From contig JAXLTY010000001.1 of the NCBI GenBank assembly GCA_046329815.1, positions 1,942,150 through 2,006,149 on the forward strand: 64,000 nt of DNA, given 5' to 3'. Origin of the DNA: JADJSS01 sp046329815 (GTDB lineage: Bacteria > Bacteroidota > Bacteroidia > Chitinophagales > JADIYW01). This document shows, one piece after another, positions 35,588 to 44,364 of the stretch. The notes beneath the pieces were generated by a model. That model did not search any database. It had not been told where the DNA came from and saw only the letters and a list, made by a program, of their open reading frames with translations. The position numbers and the translations under genes are program-made. Each line of letters begins with the position of its first letter. Positions within the stretch are counted from its first letter, which is position 1.

Positions 35588-36070
35588 TTATCTGGCTAAC
35601 TGAGCTTTGTATTTTTTTTCTTTTTTACTGCCAATAATTGCTAAAGGAATTCCAGGTCCTAAAAGTCCGGCTGTTAAAAATGTGCCACCAATAGCCATGC
35701 CGTATGTTTTAAGTAAATTGTCCGGTTCGTCATCATACAAGCTTGTTTTTCTTCCAAGCAAAACACAACCTGTAATAGTACCAGCTAAAGCAGCACCGCC
35801 TAAAGATGCCAGAACTATACCGGTTATTTTCATTTTATGATATTTTTTCACTTTCTTCTCAAGATATGCTTTGTTGTTGTTGCCTGCTAATTTGTAGCTA
35901 TTCATCAATGCATTTTCTTTGGTCAGAATGCTTGCACTAGCAGTCTTGAAATTAAATGAAGTGCTTGTTTGTGCTGGTGAATAGAATTTTTGCGCGGTAA
36001 CGCTTTGTGCCTTGCTACTAAAAATAGTTGCCATAAATATGCACATAAAAAGTACGATTGTCTTACGCAT
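35588..36070 (-). CDS. Envelope protein with two membrane segments, unknown function
   Basis: 160 residues. Signal peptide MRKTIVLFMCIFMATIFSSKA, a Ser/Thr-rich segment, then a Lys-rich amphipathic stretch and two glycine-rich hydrophobic segments (ITGIVLASLGGAALAGTITG, about residues 82-101, and MAIGGTFLTAGLLGPGIPLA, about 126-145) ending in a basic tail. This layout (signal peptide, then paired Gly-rich helices) resembles the protein at 10.9 kb, but no family is recognised. Confidence 0.7.
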   Translation of the reverse strand: MRKTIVLFMCIFMATIFSSKAQSVTAQKFYSPAQTSTSFNFKTASASILTKENALMNSYKLAGNNNKAYLEKKVKKYHKMKITGIVLASLGGAALAGTITGCVLLGRKTSLYDDEPDNLLKTYGMAIGGTFLTAGLLGPGIPLAIIGSKKEKKYKAQLAR

Positions 36071-36125
36071 GTGTGTTTGTTTTATAGTGTTAATAATTAT
36101 CGGTAAATATAAACATATTTTCTAA

Positions 36126-36512
36126 TTATTCGTTCTTGTTTATATAATCTAATTTAAAAGCCATGATGTCTGCAATTGATTTTGCACGGAATTTCGCATG
36201 TTCGGCTTTGTCACCAGTAAATAATTCATCAATGGTTTGGCTCCAGTAAAACAGCCACTTTTCAAATTCCTGAGAACGCAAAGGAAATTGTTTATCGACT
36301 TCAAAATGTTTTTCGGTAACATTTCCTCGGTAATTATTGGCATCCAGTAAAATGCTGTCCCAAAAATTAGCAATGGTTGTTAAGTGTTCGTCTAAATTTG
36401 GTAATACCATTTTAATGAAAATTGGTTTCAGTAAATCGTCTTGCAACAATTTATCATAAAATGTTTTTACCAGTAAATCAATATCTGCACGTGTTTGAAT
36501 GTCCTGTTTCAT
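36126..36512 (-). CDS. Group III truncated haemoglobin
   Basis: 128 residues, a 2/2 globin. Features: D-I-x-L-L-V-K-T-F-Y-D-K at the N-terminus (helix B Tyr), FWDSILLDANNYRGN, the proximal-His region EKHFEVDKQFPL, and KWLFYWSQTIDELFTG near the C-terminus. Group III globins bind haem and are linked to oxygen, NO or peroxide handling. The start is one base from the end of the DinB-type gene upstream on the same strand, so they are co-transcribed. Confidence 0.88.
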   Translation of the reverse strand: MKQDIQTRADIDLLVKTFYDKLLQDDLLKPIFIKMVLPNLDEHLTTIANFWDSILLDANNYRGNVTEKHFEVDKQFPLRSQEFEKWLFYWSQTIDELFTGDKAEHAKFRAKSIADIMAFKLDYINKNE

Positions 36513-36513
36513 A

Positions 36514-36978
36514 TTACCATATGTCTGCTCTTGGTGTTTTTAATAATCGTAAATATAGCTGAATTTGCGCGGTATGATATGCTTCATGATACGCGATTTC
36601 CAATAAAAAAGTATCTAATCTTTTTGTGCCTGAGCGACGTTGAAGTTTTGTGTTCTGCAATTCATCGTCTGAGATATTCTTTAAAAATTCAATAAAATCG
36701 ATTCTGTCTTTTTGATTGATCTCAATTTCATTTTCAATAGAAATATATGGTCTGCCGCCAAACATAATATCATAATTCAAATTTATGTTTGATCGGTCAG
36801 CAATATTTTTATGATACCATTTGTCGCAATCCAATACATGTCTCACTGTTTCGATCAACGACATTGAATCTTCGTCCAGTTTCCAATGAATGTGTTCGTG
36901 CGGAATTGCGCGAAAAACCAATAAACTTCGCTTTCTTGCGGTTTCAATATTTTCAATTAAGGTGTTAATAGTTTGCAT
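36514..36978 (-). CDS. DinB-family protein
   Basis: 154 residues, helical. Metal-binding positions expected for DinB proteins: His in ETVRHVLDCDKWYH and the HEAYHTAQIQLYLRLL motif near the C-terminus. Unknown substrate. Transcribed with the truncated haemoglobin gene one base downstream. Confidence 0.85.
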   Translation of the reverse strand: MQTINTLIENIETARKRSLLVFRAIPHEHIHWKLDEDSMSLIETVRHVLDCDKWYHKNIADRSNINLNYDIMFGGRPYISIENEIEINQKDRIDFIEFLKNISDDELQNTKLQRRSGTKRLDTFLLEIAYHEAYHTAQIQLYLRLLKTPRADIW

Positions 36979-37002
36979 GTTATGCTAGTAGAAGTGATAA
37001 AG

Positions 37003-38388
37003 TTATAACATTTCCGCTGCACAGTCCAACAGCCAGTTATATTCCAGTGTGCTTTTATTAGTATTCAATTCTTCAATATATTTTTGTGTTTGTATTTTAT
37101 CATTATTAAGTTGAATCAATTTTAAAACGGCTTTAATAAAATTTTTATAACGTGTTTTATAATAATCATTCAGTTCTTCGTTCGTATAAACGTATTTCTT
37201 AAATGCGTTGATGCTGTTGTTTAAAATATCAAAATAAGATTCATCTTTTTTTTCCAATTCATAGTAAGTTTTTATTAAAAGCACACGCGAGCTCAAACGA
37301 TAAAAAACATCTTTATATTTTGTAGTGCTGATGAGCTGCAAGACTTTGTCGTATTCTTTTTTATAATACAGCAAATGCGCTTTGTTGTAGCTATAGACAT
37401 CTTCTTGTATTTCTTCCGGTAAATTAATTTTAAAAGTTTCGACAAAATTATCTACGTAATCAATCTTGTTTAAGTACAAACCAATGGTCGTTACGTTCTT
37501 ATAAATAGCAGCAGTAATAGTATTGTCTTGTTCGAGTACCAAATTATTTTCAATTAGAAATAAGAACAAATTAAATAGGCGCTGTTGTGCATTTTCTAAA
37601 TTATTGTGTACTTGTTTTATTACAATGGCAATTAAAATAGTAATACATTCTTTCAGTTCTTCAGCATCAATTTCATTTTTATTATGAATGATTAATTGGT
37701 AACAATTTTCAAAATCTTGTAAAGCGGCAAAATCATACAGCAATTTATTGATAAGACTATGGATTCTATATAAAATAAGATTACAGTCGTGAGTTTCTAA
37801 ATCTGAATGTAGATTTATTAACGAATAATTTCTGAATTTTATTGCGGCTAACTGATTGTAATCATGTATGACATTAAACGCTTTTTGAAAATTAGATTGT
37901 CTGGTATTTTTTTGTGTTTCATAACCGTATATTTTTTCATTAAATTCGATTAAACGGAATTGTTTTTTAATACTTTCTTTTAAACTATCTAAATAATTCT
38001 CCGTTTGCTTTATTTCATTTTCTAAATTTTTATCTAGACCTTTCTTGTAATAAAAATCAATTAGAGCATTTTTATGATAAAATGAATCATCTTTTAATTG
38101 CTGATGCACGATATATGTTTCCACTAATTTATTGCTGTCACTTAAAAGCTTATTCATTTTTTGTTCATTGTAAGTTTCATCTTTATAAACTTCTTTAAAA
38201 ACTGCTTTTCGGTCAAAAATAGTTTCATGCATTTTTTTATTTACACCTAAATTAGTAATAGTATATTGGATCAGTTTATCTGTTGAATTGCTATTACTTG
38301 TAGTGTTTTTTAATGAGAAATCGAGTAACTTTTTCCGTTCGTCGGAAGAAAAAGCAGAGATCAATGAAAGGAATTTTGTATTTAACAT
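37003..38388 (-). CDS. Large helical protein of the duplicated lipoprotein module (copy 1)
   Basis: 461 residues, no signal peptide, predicted wholly helical and perhaps TPR-like; no known domain recognised. It is a clear paralogue of the 459-residue protein at 44365-45744: shared segments include IYKNVTTIGL/IYKNITTIGL, YYKKEYDKVL/FYQKKYESVL, DVFYRLSSR/DVFYKLSSR and AFKKYVYTN in both. Each copy is divergent from a small lipoprotein gene, with only 32 bp (here) or 39 bp between start codons. The constant arrangement suggests it regulates or serves the lipoprotein genes, for instance as a cytoplasmic sensor; this is inference. Confidence 0.75.
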   Translation of the reverse strand: MLNTKFLSLISAFSSDERKKLLDFSLKNTTSNSNSTDKLIQYTITNLGVNKKMHETIFDRKAVFKEVYKDETYNEQKMNKLLSDSNKLVETYIVHQQLKDDSFYHKNALIDFYYKKGLDKNLENEIKQTENYLDSLKESIKKQFRLIEFNEKIYGYETQKNTRQSNFQKAFNVIHDYNQLAAIKFRNYSLINLHSDLETHDCNLILYRIHSLINKLLYDFAALQDFENCYQLIIHNKNEIDAEELKECITILIAIVIKQVHNNLENAQQRLFNLFLFLIENNLVLEQDNTITAAIYKNVTTIGLYLNKIDYVDNFVETFKINLPEEIQEDVYSYNKAHLLYYKKEYDKVLQLISTTKYKDVFYRLSSRVLLIKTYYELEKKDESYFDILNNSINAFKKYVYTNEELNDYYKTRYKNFIKAVLKLIQLNNDKIQTQKYIEELNTNKSTLEYNWLLDCAAEML

Positions 38389-38405
38389 TTTTTTAATTAT
38401 ATTTA
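38376..38405 (+). promoter_or_regulatory. Promoter of lipoprotein gene, overlapping the divergent start
   Basis: TTG at 38376-38378 and TATATTTA at 38398-38405, spacer 19 bp. The -33 box lies inside the first codons of the divergent helical-protein gene. The second module copy has the same overlap at 45736-45766. Confidence 0.55.
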
Positions 38406-38420
38406 CAAAGAAAACGTAAT

Positions 38421-39098
38421 ATGAGAAAAATAATTTACCTGTTAGCGATTTTGTTTATCGTTGTTGTTTCCTGCAAAAAAAACAAGTCATCAGATGTAGA
38501 GTTTATTTTTACTAAAGTAGAAGGTAATAAAATATCTGCAACTAATGGTGTTGTCAAATTACAATGGGAAGATACAAAAAATACTCAATGGAATATTATA
38601 GAATATAATTTGACAGACGGAACACAAAAAACAATTCCAACAACAATAAGATCTATTAGTGATAATATAGATTTAAACAAAGAATATTACTTTGTTCCTG
38701 TTGGCAATTCAGTAATTATAGACACAACTAATGCTTGCAGAAAGAATGCTATTAAAACAATAGTTTCTACTATGCCAGATTTATTCACGACTTTTAAACC
38801 TTGTCCATCATCACAACTTTCACTTATTTCTGTTTTTGCGGAAAAAATTAGTGCTACACAAGGAACTTTTAATGCTGGTTTTGCAAGTATTGGTAATACA
38901 TCGTGGAAAGTAAAAGTTACAAATACAGCCACGTCAACATCAAATACAACAAATACCGTAATCACTGAAACAGGCAATATAAATATACCATTGGATGTTA
39001 CTCAAGCTGTTGAAATAACAGGCGATCAAAATGGTGCGAAAGCAAGTTTTAATGTCCGTGTAAATAGTGATGCCAATGTAATTGTATCTGATTTTTAA
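38421..39098 (+). CDS. Lipoprotein, first gene of module copy 1
   Basis: 225 residues. Signal MRKIIYLLAILFIVVVSCKK with lipobox ending in Cys. The mature protein is beta-rich; QWEDTKNTQWNIIEY matches FTWTDSFNNRWNVKV of the lipoprotein at 45784 and both have ISD...LNK-x-Y shortly after, showing they are diverged paralogues, this one with an extra C-terminal domain (about residues 130-225). Function unknown; probably in the outer membrane or periplasm. Confidence 0.75.
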   Translation: MRKIIYLLAILFIVVVSCKKNKSSDVEFIFTKVEGNKISATNGVVKLQWEDTKNTQWNIIEYNLTDGTQKTIPTTIRSISDNIDLNKEYYFVPVGNSVIIDTTNACRKNAIKTIVSTMPDLFTTFKPCPSSQLSLISVFAEKISATQGTFNAGFASIGNTSWKVKVTNTATSTSNTTNTVITETGNINIPLDVTQAVEITGDQNGAKASFNVRVNSDANVIVSDF

Positions 39099-39134
39099 TT
39101 TATTTTTGAAACGATATTTTCAAAAAACAAAAAT

Positions 39135-39170
39135 TTGGTAACTATTATAAAATATTAATTTTCAATAGTT
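39135..39170 (+). repeat. TTGGTAACTATT hairpin after the first lipoprotein gene
   Basis: TTGGTAACTATT at 39135-39146 and AATAGTT at 39164-39170 can pair (AACTATT/AATAGTT). A closely related hairpin follows the paralogous gene at 46212-46249. Confidence 0.45.
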
Positions 39171-39182
39171 TATATCTAAAAA

Positions 39183-39209
39183 GGAACTCATTTGAGTTCC
39201 TTTTTTTTT
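39183..39209 (+). terminator. Intrinsic terminator
   Basis: GGAACTCA-TT-TGAGTTCC followed by nine T. Ends the transcript of the 38421 gene; the 39383 gene thus needs its own promoter. A 9-bp hairpin TTACATCAT/ATGATGTAA (39271-39300) lies between. Confidence 0.85.
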
Positions 39210-39334
39210 GCCTTTTCGGTTCAAAACTGCCGAAATATGTAATTTCTATGCCGTTTATTTTCCTGCAATTTTACATCATCAAACAAAGGAAATGATGTAA
39301 GACAAACCTTTAAAAAACAAAAAACTTACCGCCA

Positions 39335-39363
39335 AAGCCGAAAAGCGAAACAGAGTAGGAAAC
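39335..39363 (+). promoter_or_regulatory. Leader motif copy 1 (AAGCCGAAAA ... AGAGTAGG)
   Basis: AAGCCGAAAAGCGAAACAGAGTAGGAAAC-type sequence ending about 20 bp before the ATG at 39383. It matches two further copies before the starts at 41138 and 41665. Confidence 0.5.
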
Positions 39364-39382
39364 AAAATAAAAAATAAAGAAA

Positions 39383-40348
39383 ATGAACACATCAAACAAA
39401 AATCTAATTACAAAAAATGTAACAAAAAGTTTAATCAACAAAATTGCAATTAGAGCATTCCTTCTTTTTTTAAGCACCAGTTCTTTAATCAGTTGCAAAA
39501 AAAATGAAGCAGTAGCGTATAAACCAACAGCGCAAGCGCTTAGCAACTTGTTCAATATAAGCTTAAACAACATTAAACAAACAGCTACTTTCGATGCTGC
39601 TACTACTTTTACATTCACATCAGCACAAGGTACAACCATAACCATAGATGGCACTTGCCTGCGCAAAAACGGAAACCCGGTGACAGGAAACGTTGAATTG
39701 GAATTTGTAGAATTATATGACAGAGCATCGATGGCAATGACCAACAAACCAACTATTGGAATCAATGCAAGCAATGAAGAAGAAGTGCTGGAATCTGGTG
39801 GTGAGTTTTATCTGAACGTAACACAAAATGGTGTTTCATTGACAACCACTTGCTATATTCCAATTGAAGTGCCTACCGCAATAACAGGCGGAACGAAAAC
39901 TGGTATGCAACCATTTAACGGTACAACAGATGCTAATGGCAAACTAACTTGGGAAGTTGCGCCTGCTTCGGATTTCTATGTAAAAACAAATCCGGATAAA
40001 TATGCTTCTGTATTGCCTGCTTTTGGCTGGTTCAATTGCGATAGATTTTATAATGATCCAAGACCCAAAACACATATCACAGTTTTGGTACCTGCTGGTT
40101 ATGCAAATGCAAGCACCGTATTCTTATCTACTAATGCTGTTCCAAATTCATTAGGTGGAATTGGTGGAAGTAAATATCCTGTTGGTTTAGACTGTAATAT
40201 CATCTTTGTAACTGAAGAAAACGGAAACTTCAGATATGCAATAAAACCAATGACTTTAGTAGCAGATCAACATGTAACGTTTTCTATTTCTGAAACAAGA
40301 TTAGCAACAGCAGCACAATTTAAAGCAGCATTAAATGCATTGCCTTAA
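39383..40348 (+). CDS. Large lipoprotein of module copy 1
   Basis: 321 residues. A long basic n-region precedes the hydrophobic core and lipobox (AFLLFLSTSSLISCKKN, Cys at about residue 38). The mature protein has a beta domain with TITIDGTCLRKNGNPVTGNV, like other Bacteroidota surface proteins, and FNCDRFYNDPRPKTHI, which corresponds to LNCDQLNFDTRPRTKL in the lipoprotein at 46386, marking them as paralogues. The two share size and order (beta domain about 50-150, NCD motif about 210). Role unknown. Confidence 0.75.
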   Translation: MNTSNKNLITKNVTKSLINKIAIRAFLLFLSTSSLISCKKNEAVAYKPTAQALSNLFNISLNNIKQTATFDAATTFTFTSAQGTTITIDGTCLRKNGNPVTGNVELEFVELYDRASMAMTNKPTIGINASNEEEVLESGGEFYLNVTQNGVSLTTTCYIPIEVPTAITGGTKTGMQPFNGTTDANGKLTWEVAPASDFYVKTNPDKYASVLPAFGWFNCDRFYNDPRPKTHITVLVPAGYANASTVFLSTNAVPNSLGGIGGSKYPVGLDCNIIFVTEENGNFRYAIKPMTLVADQHVTFSISETRLATAAQFKAALNALP

Positions 40349-40400
40349 TCTATAATCAAACACCAATCAAAAATATTCACTAAAAATTAAAATTAAACAA

Positions 40401-41036
40401 ATGAAAAATCCAATTAAAAATCAAATCAGCAAATCAAGAATCAACATCACAATCATTCTGTTTGCTATCTTTTCCATCTTTTGCACTAGCTGTAAAAAAG
40501 ATTCTGTAACAGCATCTTGCGATACCACAAATACAAATTTTCATCAATTATATAATTCAGTCGCTGCAATTTCGGGCAATATAGATGAAGTAAATTATGA
40601 TTATGAAGAGCATGAATATTCGTTTACAGTTGCAAGTAATGAAACAGTTTGTCAAATTGGTTATCAAGGACAGAGCGCAATGCCAACCGGACCTTTAACT
40701 TATGAAATTCAATTAAGAGACAGCACTACTAATACAGCACTTTATTTAATTAATACCACTTTTGATACCTTACAAACGAGTTATGTGTCAGTGCCAAATA
40801 TCTCATTAGTGCCAGGACACATTTATACAGTAAAAAGAACGCTTGTACATCATTACTACCATTATCCTTATACAGTAAGCCGTTTGGTTCGTATTAATAG
40901 TATAGGTGTAAATCCAATGTCATTTCCTTATACCGTTGGCAATATGACTATAATTGGGTCTAAACTTTTTGACTATACAACAACTTCATATAATCAAAAT
41001 ATTTCCATTCCATTTATTGACATCGTATTTCAATAA
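40401..41036 (+). CDS. Lipoprotein, unknown function
   Basis: 211 residues. Signal IILFAIFSIFCTSCKKD after a basic n-region, then an acidic, Tyr-rich mature domain (NYDYEEHEYSF, HHYYHYPYTVSRLVRI) predicted to be beta-sandwich-like. Fifty-two bp after the previous gene on the same strand, so probably in one transcript with it. No counterpart in module copy 2. Confidence 0.7.
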   Translation: MKNPIKNQISKSRINITIILFAIFSIFCTSCKKDSVTASCDTTNTNFHQLYNSVAAISGNIDEVNYDYEEHEYSFTVASNETVCQIGYQGQSAMPTGPLTYEIQLRDSTTNTALYLINTTFDTLQTSYVSVPNISLVPGHIYTVKRTLVHHYYHYPYTVSRLVRINSIGVNPMSFPYTVGNMTIIGSKLFDYTTTSYNQNISIPFIDIVFQ

Positions 41037-41078
41037 CATTTAAATAAAAGATCAAAGACAATAATAAAAAAACAGGGC

Positions 41079-41106
41079 AAGCCGAAAACCTGAAATAGAG
41101 TAGGCA
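41079..41106 (+). promoter_or_regulatory. Leader motif copy 2
   Basis: AAGCCGAAAA-CCTG-AAATAGAGTAGGCA, preceded by ACAGGGC, 31 bp before the ATG at 41138. Nearly identical to copy 3 over some 45 bp. Confidence 0.55.
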
Positions 41107-41137
41107 CTTTTTTCTCAAAAAATTAAAATTTTAAAAA

Positions 41138-41590
41138 ATGAAAACAATTAAAAATCAAATCGGAAAAATGGCAGTAGTAATCATGGTTATATTTAGTATG
41201 ATTAGTTGCACAAAAGAAGAAATAAAAAATCCTTATCCAACACCACAATCTGGTTCTTATAACATCAGCGAAAATGATTCAAGCGGCATTGCCAACCTTA
41301 TGACAGAAGCAGATATTGTAGATGATTTAATAGATGAAGCACCAGTAGATGGTGTGTATAAAACAGGACGTATCATTGCAGAAAATTATAATGCCAGATT
41401 AGAGATGGTATATATGATAGATTCTGTTGAATCTGTAAAGCTAAGTATTCCATTAAACAACGATAATGGTTATTTAAACATAACTGGCAAAGGTACTTTA
41501 TCAAAAAGTGATGGCACAATAATTACAAATCCAGTAATAATAAACACAACTGATGGCCGTGGCCGTGGTCATGTAACCTTAATGAGATAA
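41138..41590 (+). CDS. Small lipoprotein, unknown function
   Basis: 150 residues. Signal GKMAVVIMVIFSMISCTKEE with lipobox Cys at about residue 24. The mature part has an acidic N-terminal segment (GIANLMTEADIVDDLIDEAP) and a beta-rich C-terminal half (LSIPLNNDNGYLNITGKGTL). The N-terminus MKTIKNQIGK resembles MKNPIKNQISK of the preceding gene, suggesting shared origin of the leader regions. No family recognised. Confidence 0.7.
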   Translation: MKTIKNQIGKMAVVIMVIFSMISCTKEEIKNPYPTPQSGSYNISENDSSGIANLMTEADIVDDLIDEAPVDGVYKTGRIIAENYNARLEMVYMIDSVESVKLSIPLNNDNGYLNITGKGTLSKSDGTIITNPVIINTTDGRGRGHVTLMR

Positions 41591-41609
41591 ATAAAACCAA
41601 AAACAGGGC

Positions 41610-41637
41610 AAGCCGAAAACCTGAAAAAGAGTAGGCA
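41610..41637 (+). promoter_or_regulatory. Leader motif copy 3
   Basis: AAGCCGAAAA-CCTG-AAAAAGAGTAGGCA, preceded by ACAGGGC, 27 bp before the ATG at 41665. Confidence 0.55.
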
Positions 41638-41664
41638 ACTTTTTCTTACATAAAATAATACAAA

Positions 41665-43392
41665 ATGAAATCACTAATAAAATTTATTTGCTGTATGTTA
41701 CTCTTGTTTTTAGGAAAAAACATACAAGCACAAACAACTGCTTCAACAGAAAGCAGCACTACAAAAAACCATAGCTTTATGCTGTCTGTTAGAGCTGGCT
41801 ATGATTTTCCGTGGTATTACAGCAGCACACCATACATAAAGTATAAAGGTGGCGTTATGACAGGTATTTCCGCCGATTATTATTGGAAATATATTGGCGT
41901 TGGTTTAGATGTCGATTATATGCGCAATAAACCTAAGAGTACTTATCCAACTGCTAATTTGCAAAATTTCGGTGCTACACCAATTACTTCTTTCAGTAAT
42001 ACAAACAAAGCTGTTAATCGAATTTTTTTCGGTATTGGGCCAGATTTTAGATATTATACTAAAAACAAAAAGTTTGTTGCCGAAATAAATACAAGAGTTG
42101 GCATGGCTGTAATTAATGGTGGCAGAACCGAATTGCGCGAAACCACAACACCAACTAATTATTTACTGAATTTTCACGCCGGTTATGATGAAAAAACTGC
42201 GTTATCGGTAAAAGGACAATTACGTTTATCTTATTTCTTTCATAAAAATATTGGTGTACACGTTGGCACTTATTATATGCGCCATTTTGATGTAGCAGAG
42301 AAAGTAGATGCAGCTACAGGCATGACAGCAAAATATCAACCATTCAGTACGAGTGCCGGCACAAATACCTACAGTGGAGCTTCTTCAGTTCGTACTAAAT
42401 CATGTGATTGTGACATTGCGTCTGTTGGTGTATTTGTAGGACTTACTTATAATTTAGATTTTGGAAAAACGAAAGAGAAATCTTCTAATCATACACTTAT
42501 TGTTACGGCAAAAGACAAGTACACAAACGAAGTATTACCCAATACAATTGTCTATTTAAAAGATAATGCTAATACCATTATTCAAACAGCAACAACAGAT
42601 AATAATGGTGTTGTAAAATTTGTAAAAATTAAACCGGATAATTATCGAATTGACGGAACTTTAAACAATATTGCTTTAGACAACAACAGCGTTTCTAAAA
42701 CAGAATTAACAAACAAAAAGACAGTAGAAAAAGAAATTCTGTATAGCGATAGAAACTTTATTATCAAAGGAAGAGTCTTTGTTTGTAATACAACAACACC
42801 TATTTCAGGTATAACCGTAGTTTTGGAAAATAATGATTTAGCATTTAGAAAAACTACGCAAACTAATGCAAATGGCGAGTATTTATTACAACTTCCTTCA
42901 ACCGGCGAATATAATCTGTACGGCAAAAAAGACAATTATTTTTCGCAAATCGAAAGAGTAGTAAGTGCTAATTACAACAGAGACAAAAACTTGTTTGTAA
43001 AATTAGAGATGTGTTCCGAATTGATCGATTGCGACAAAGCCATTAAACTCAATAATATTTTGTTTGATGTAGATAAGTTTGATATTAAAGATGCTGCAAA
43101 ACCGGAATTAAATAAGTTAGTGCAATTTATGAAAGACAATCCTACGGTAAAAGTAGAAGTAAGTTCTCATACAGACAGCAGAGCAAGCACTGAATACAAT
43201 CAAACACTATCACAAAAACGTGCTGATGCATCTGTTGATTATATCGTTTCGCAAGGAATTTCAAGAGAGAGAATAATTGGCAAAGGTTATGGCGAAACAA
43301 AATTATTAAATGGCTGCGCGGATGGTGTCACATGCACAGAAGCACAACATGCTATTAACCGCAGAACAGAAATGAAAGTGCTTTGCAAGTAA
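41665..43392 (+). CDS. OmpA-family outer membrane protein with barrel and carboxypeptidase-regulatory domains
   Basis: 575 residues. Signal peptide (MKSLIKFICCMLLLFLGKNIQAQ), then an N-terminal eight-strand-like beta barrel (about 35-270: SVRAGYDFPWYY, GISADYYWKYIGVGLDVDYM, VGVFVGLTYNLDFGK), two beta domains of the CarboxypepD_reg/Cna-B kind (about 275-355 and 365-440: GISGITVVLENNDL-like segments), and a C-terminal OmpA domain (FDVDKFDIKDAAKPEL, SSHTDSRASTEYNQTLSQKR, RRTEMKVL) that binds peptidoglycan. It probably anchors the neighbouring lipoproteins or forms a pore; a role with them is inferred from position only. Confidence 0.85.
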   Translation: MKSLIKFICCMLLLFLGKNIQAQTTASTESSTTKNHSFMLSVRAGYDFPWYYSSTPYIKYKGGVMTGISADYYWKYIGVGLDVDYMRNKPKSTYPTANLQNFGATPITSFSNTNKAVNRIFFGIGPDFRYYTKNKKFVAEINTRVGMAVINGGRTELRETTTPTNYLLNFHAGYDEKTALSVKGQLRLSYFFHKNIGVHVGTYYMRHFDVAEKVDAATGMTAKYQPFSTSAGTNTYSGASSVRTKSCDCDIASVGVFVGLTYNLDFGKTKEKSSNHTLIVTAKDKYTNEVLPNTIVYLKDNANTIIQTATTDNNGVVKFVKIKPDNYRIDGTLNNIALDNNSVSKTELTNKKTVEKEILYSDRNFIIKGRVFVCNTTTPISGITVVLENNDLAFRKTTQTNANGEYLLQLPSTGEYNLYGKKDNYFSQIERVVSANYNRDKNLFVKLEMCSELIDCDKAIKLNNILFDVDKFDIKDAAKPELNKLVQFMKDNPTVKVEVSSHTDSRASTEYNQTLSQKRADASVDYIVSQGISRERIIGKGYGETKLLNGCADGVTCTEAQHAINRRTEMKVLCK

Positions 43393-43470
43393 GCACAGAA
43401 TTAAATCACTAATAAAAATAATAAAATGAAATTACAAATTCACGAACTCAAAAATTTGACTACAAAAACT

Positions 43471-44106
43471 ATGAGTAAAAAAATAAATTTTAAATCAAGT
43501 ATAACAGCCATGGCAATGTTGCTTTTATTAATAACCGGATTAGCAACGAGCTGTAAAAAAACAACTTGTAACTATGCACCATGTACTGTGCGCGATTCTA
43601 TTAATATATCTACTGGGCGTGATGACTCAGGCAAAGTAGATCCAAATTGGATAGTTACAAATAGTCCATATACGCCACCAGGCAGAACTCCTGTTATCAT
43701 AAAACCAGGTGATGCTACATGGCAGCAATCAACTTCAATAGTAGGAACAAATGCAGGTTGGATAAATTGTACCGGAAAACCATATGACAACGTGAATAAT
43801 TTAAACGGAAATTACACCTACGAAACTTCATTTACTATTACCAATAATACCATCAGCTTTAGTTGTGATTTTGGTATTGCTTATGATGATGCTTTATTAT
43901 CTATAGAATTGGTTGATCCAAGTAGCACAGTATTTATTCCATTAGTTGATCCAACACATCCGGCAGCAACCTTAAGTCAAAACATTGGAACCGTTATTAC
44001 AAATCCGGCAACTGGCACCTGGAAGATTATAGTAAAAATTAAAACCGGTGATCACGGTACAGGTTTATTAGTGAGTGGTTTTATCAAAACAATAAAACCA
44101 TGCTGA
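43471..44106 (+). CDS. Lipoprotein with predicted jelly-roll-like domain
   Basis: 211 residues from the ATG at 43471 (MSKKINFKSS); an ATG 15 codons upstream would give an unusually long n-region. Signal AMAMLLLLITGLATSCKKT. The mature part (NWIVTNSPYTPPGRTPVII, NGNYTYETSFTITNNT, LVSGFIKTIKPC) looks beta-rich, with NGNYTYETSF like carbohydrate-binding or adhesion sandwich domains, but no family is certain. Last plus-strand gene of the cluster. Confidence 0.7.
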   Translation: MSKKINFKSSITAMAMLLLLITGLATSCKKTTCNYAPCTVRDSINISTGRDDSGKVDPNWIVTNSPYTPPGRTPVIIKPGDATWQQSTSIVGTNAGWINCTGKPYDNVNNLNGNYTYETSFTITNNTISFSCDFGIAYDDALLSIELVDPSSTVFIPLVDPTHPAATLSQNIGTVITNPATGTWKIIVKIKTGDHGTGLLVSGFIKTIKPC

Positions 44107-44181
44107 TTGTGTTTCTTGTATAAATTCAGTTTTTGAACAAACTAGTTTTCATCTGTTTATTTTTAATGTTTTTTTTTATTG

Positions 44182-44298
44182 AGCAGATGGAATTTATGAC
44201 TTCTATACATTTATAATTTTTGTGTCATAGAACCATGTTTCGCAAATAATCATTCCACTTTGGTGTGTAAGCACTCATGCTCATTTCATCCTTTTTTA
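44182..44298 (+). ncRNA. Candidate structured RNA, copy 1
   Basis: Shares with 56196-56275 the ends GCAGATGGAAT ... ATTTCAT and the internal pair TTTGGTGTGT ... ACTCATG. GATGGAAT (44185-44192) can pair with ATTTCATC (44283-44290) including one G-U pair; an inner TATGAC/GTCATA hairpin is also possible. A T-run follows. It lies in the gap between convergent genes. Confidence 0.35.
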
Positions 44299-44304
44299 TT
44301 TTGG

Positions 44305-44338
44305 CGTCGAAGTTGATTTTCAACTTCGACGTTTTTTT
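44305..44338. terminator. Bidirectional terminator
   Basis: CGTCGAAGTTGA-TTT-TCAACTTCGACG followed by seven T, between the convergent lipoprotein and helical-protein genes. Confidence 0.85.
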
Positions 44339-44364
44339 AATTTTACATTTGTCTGAGTTCTAAA

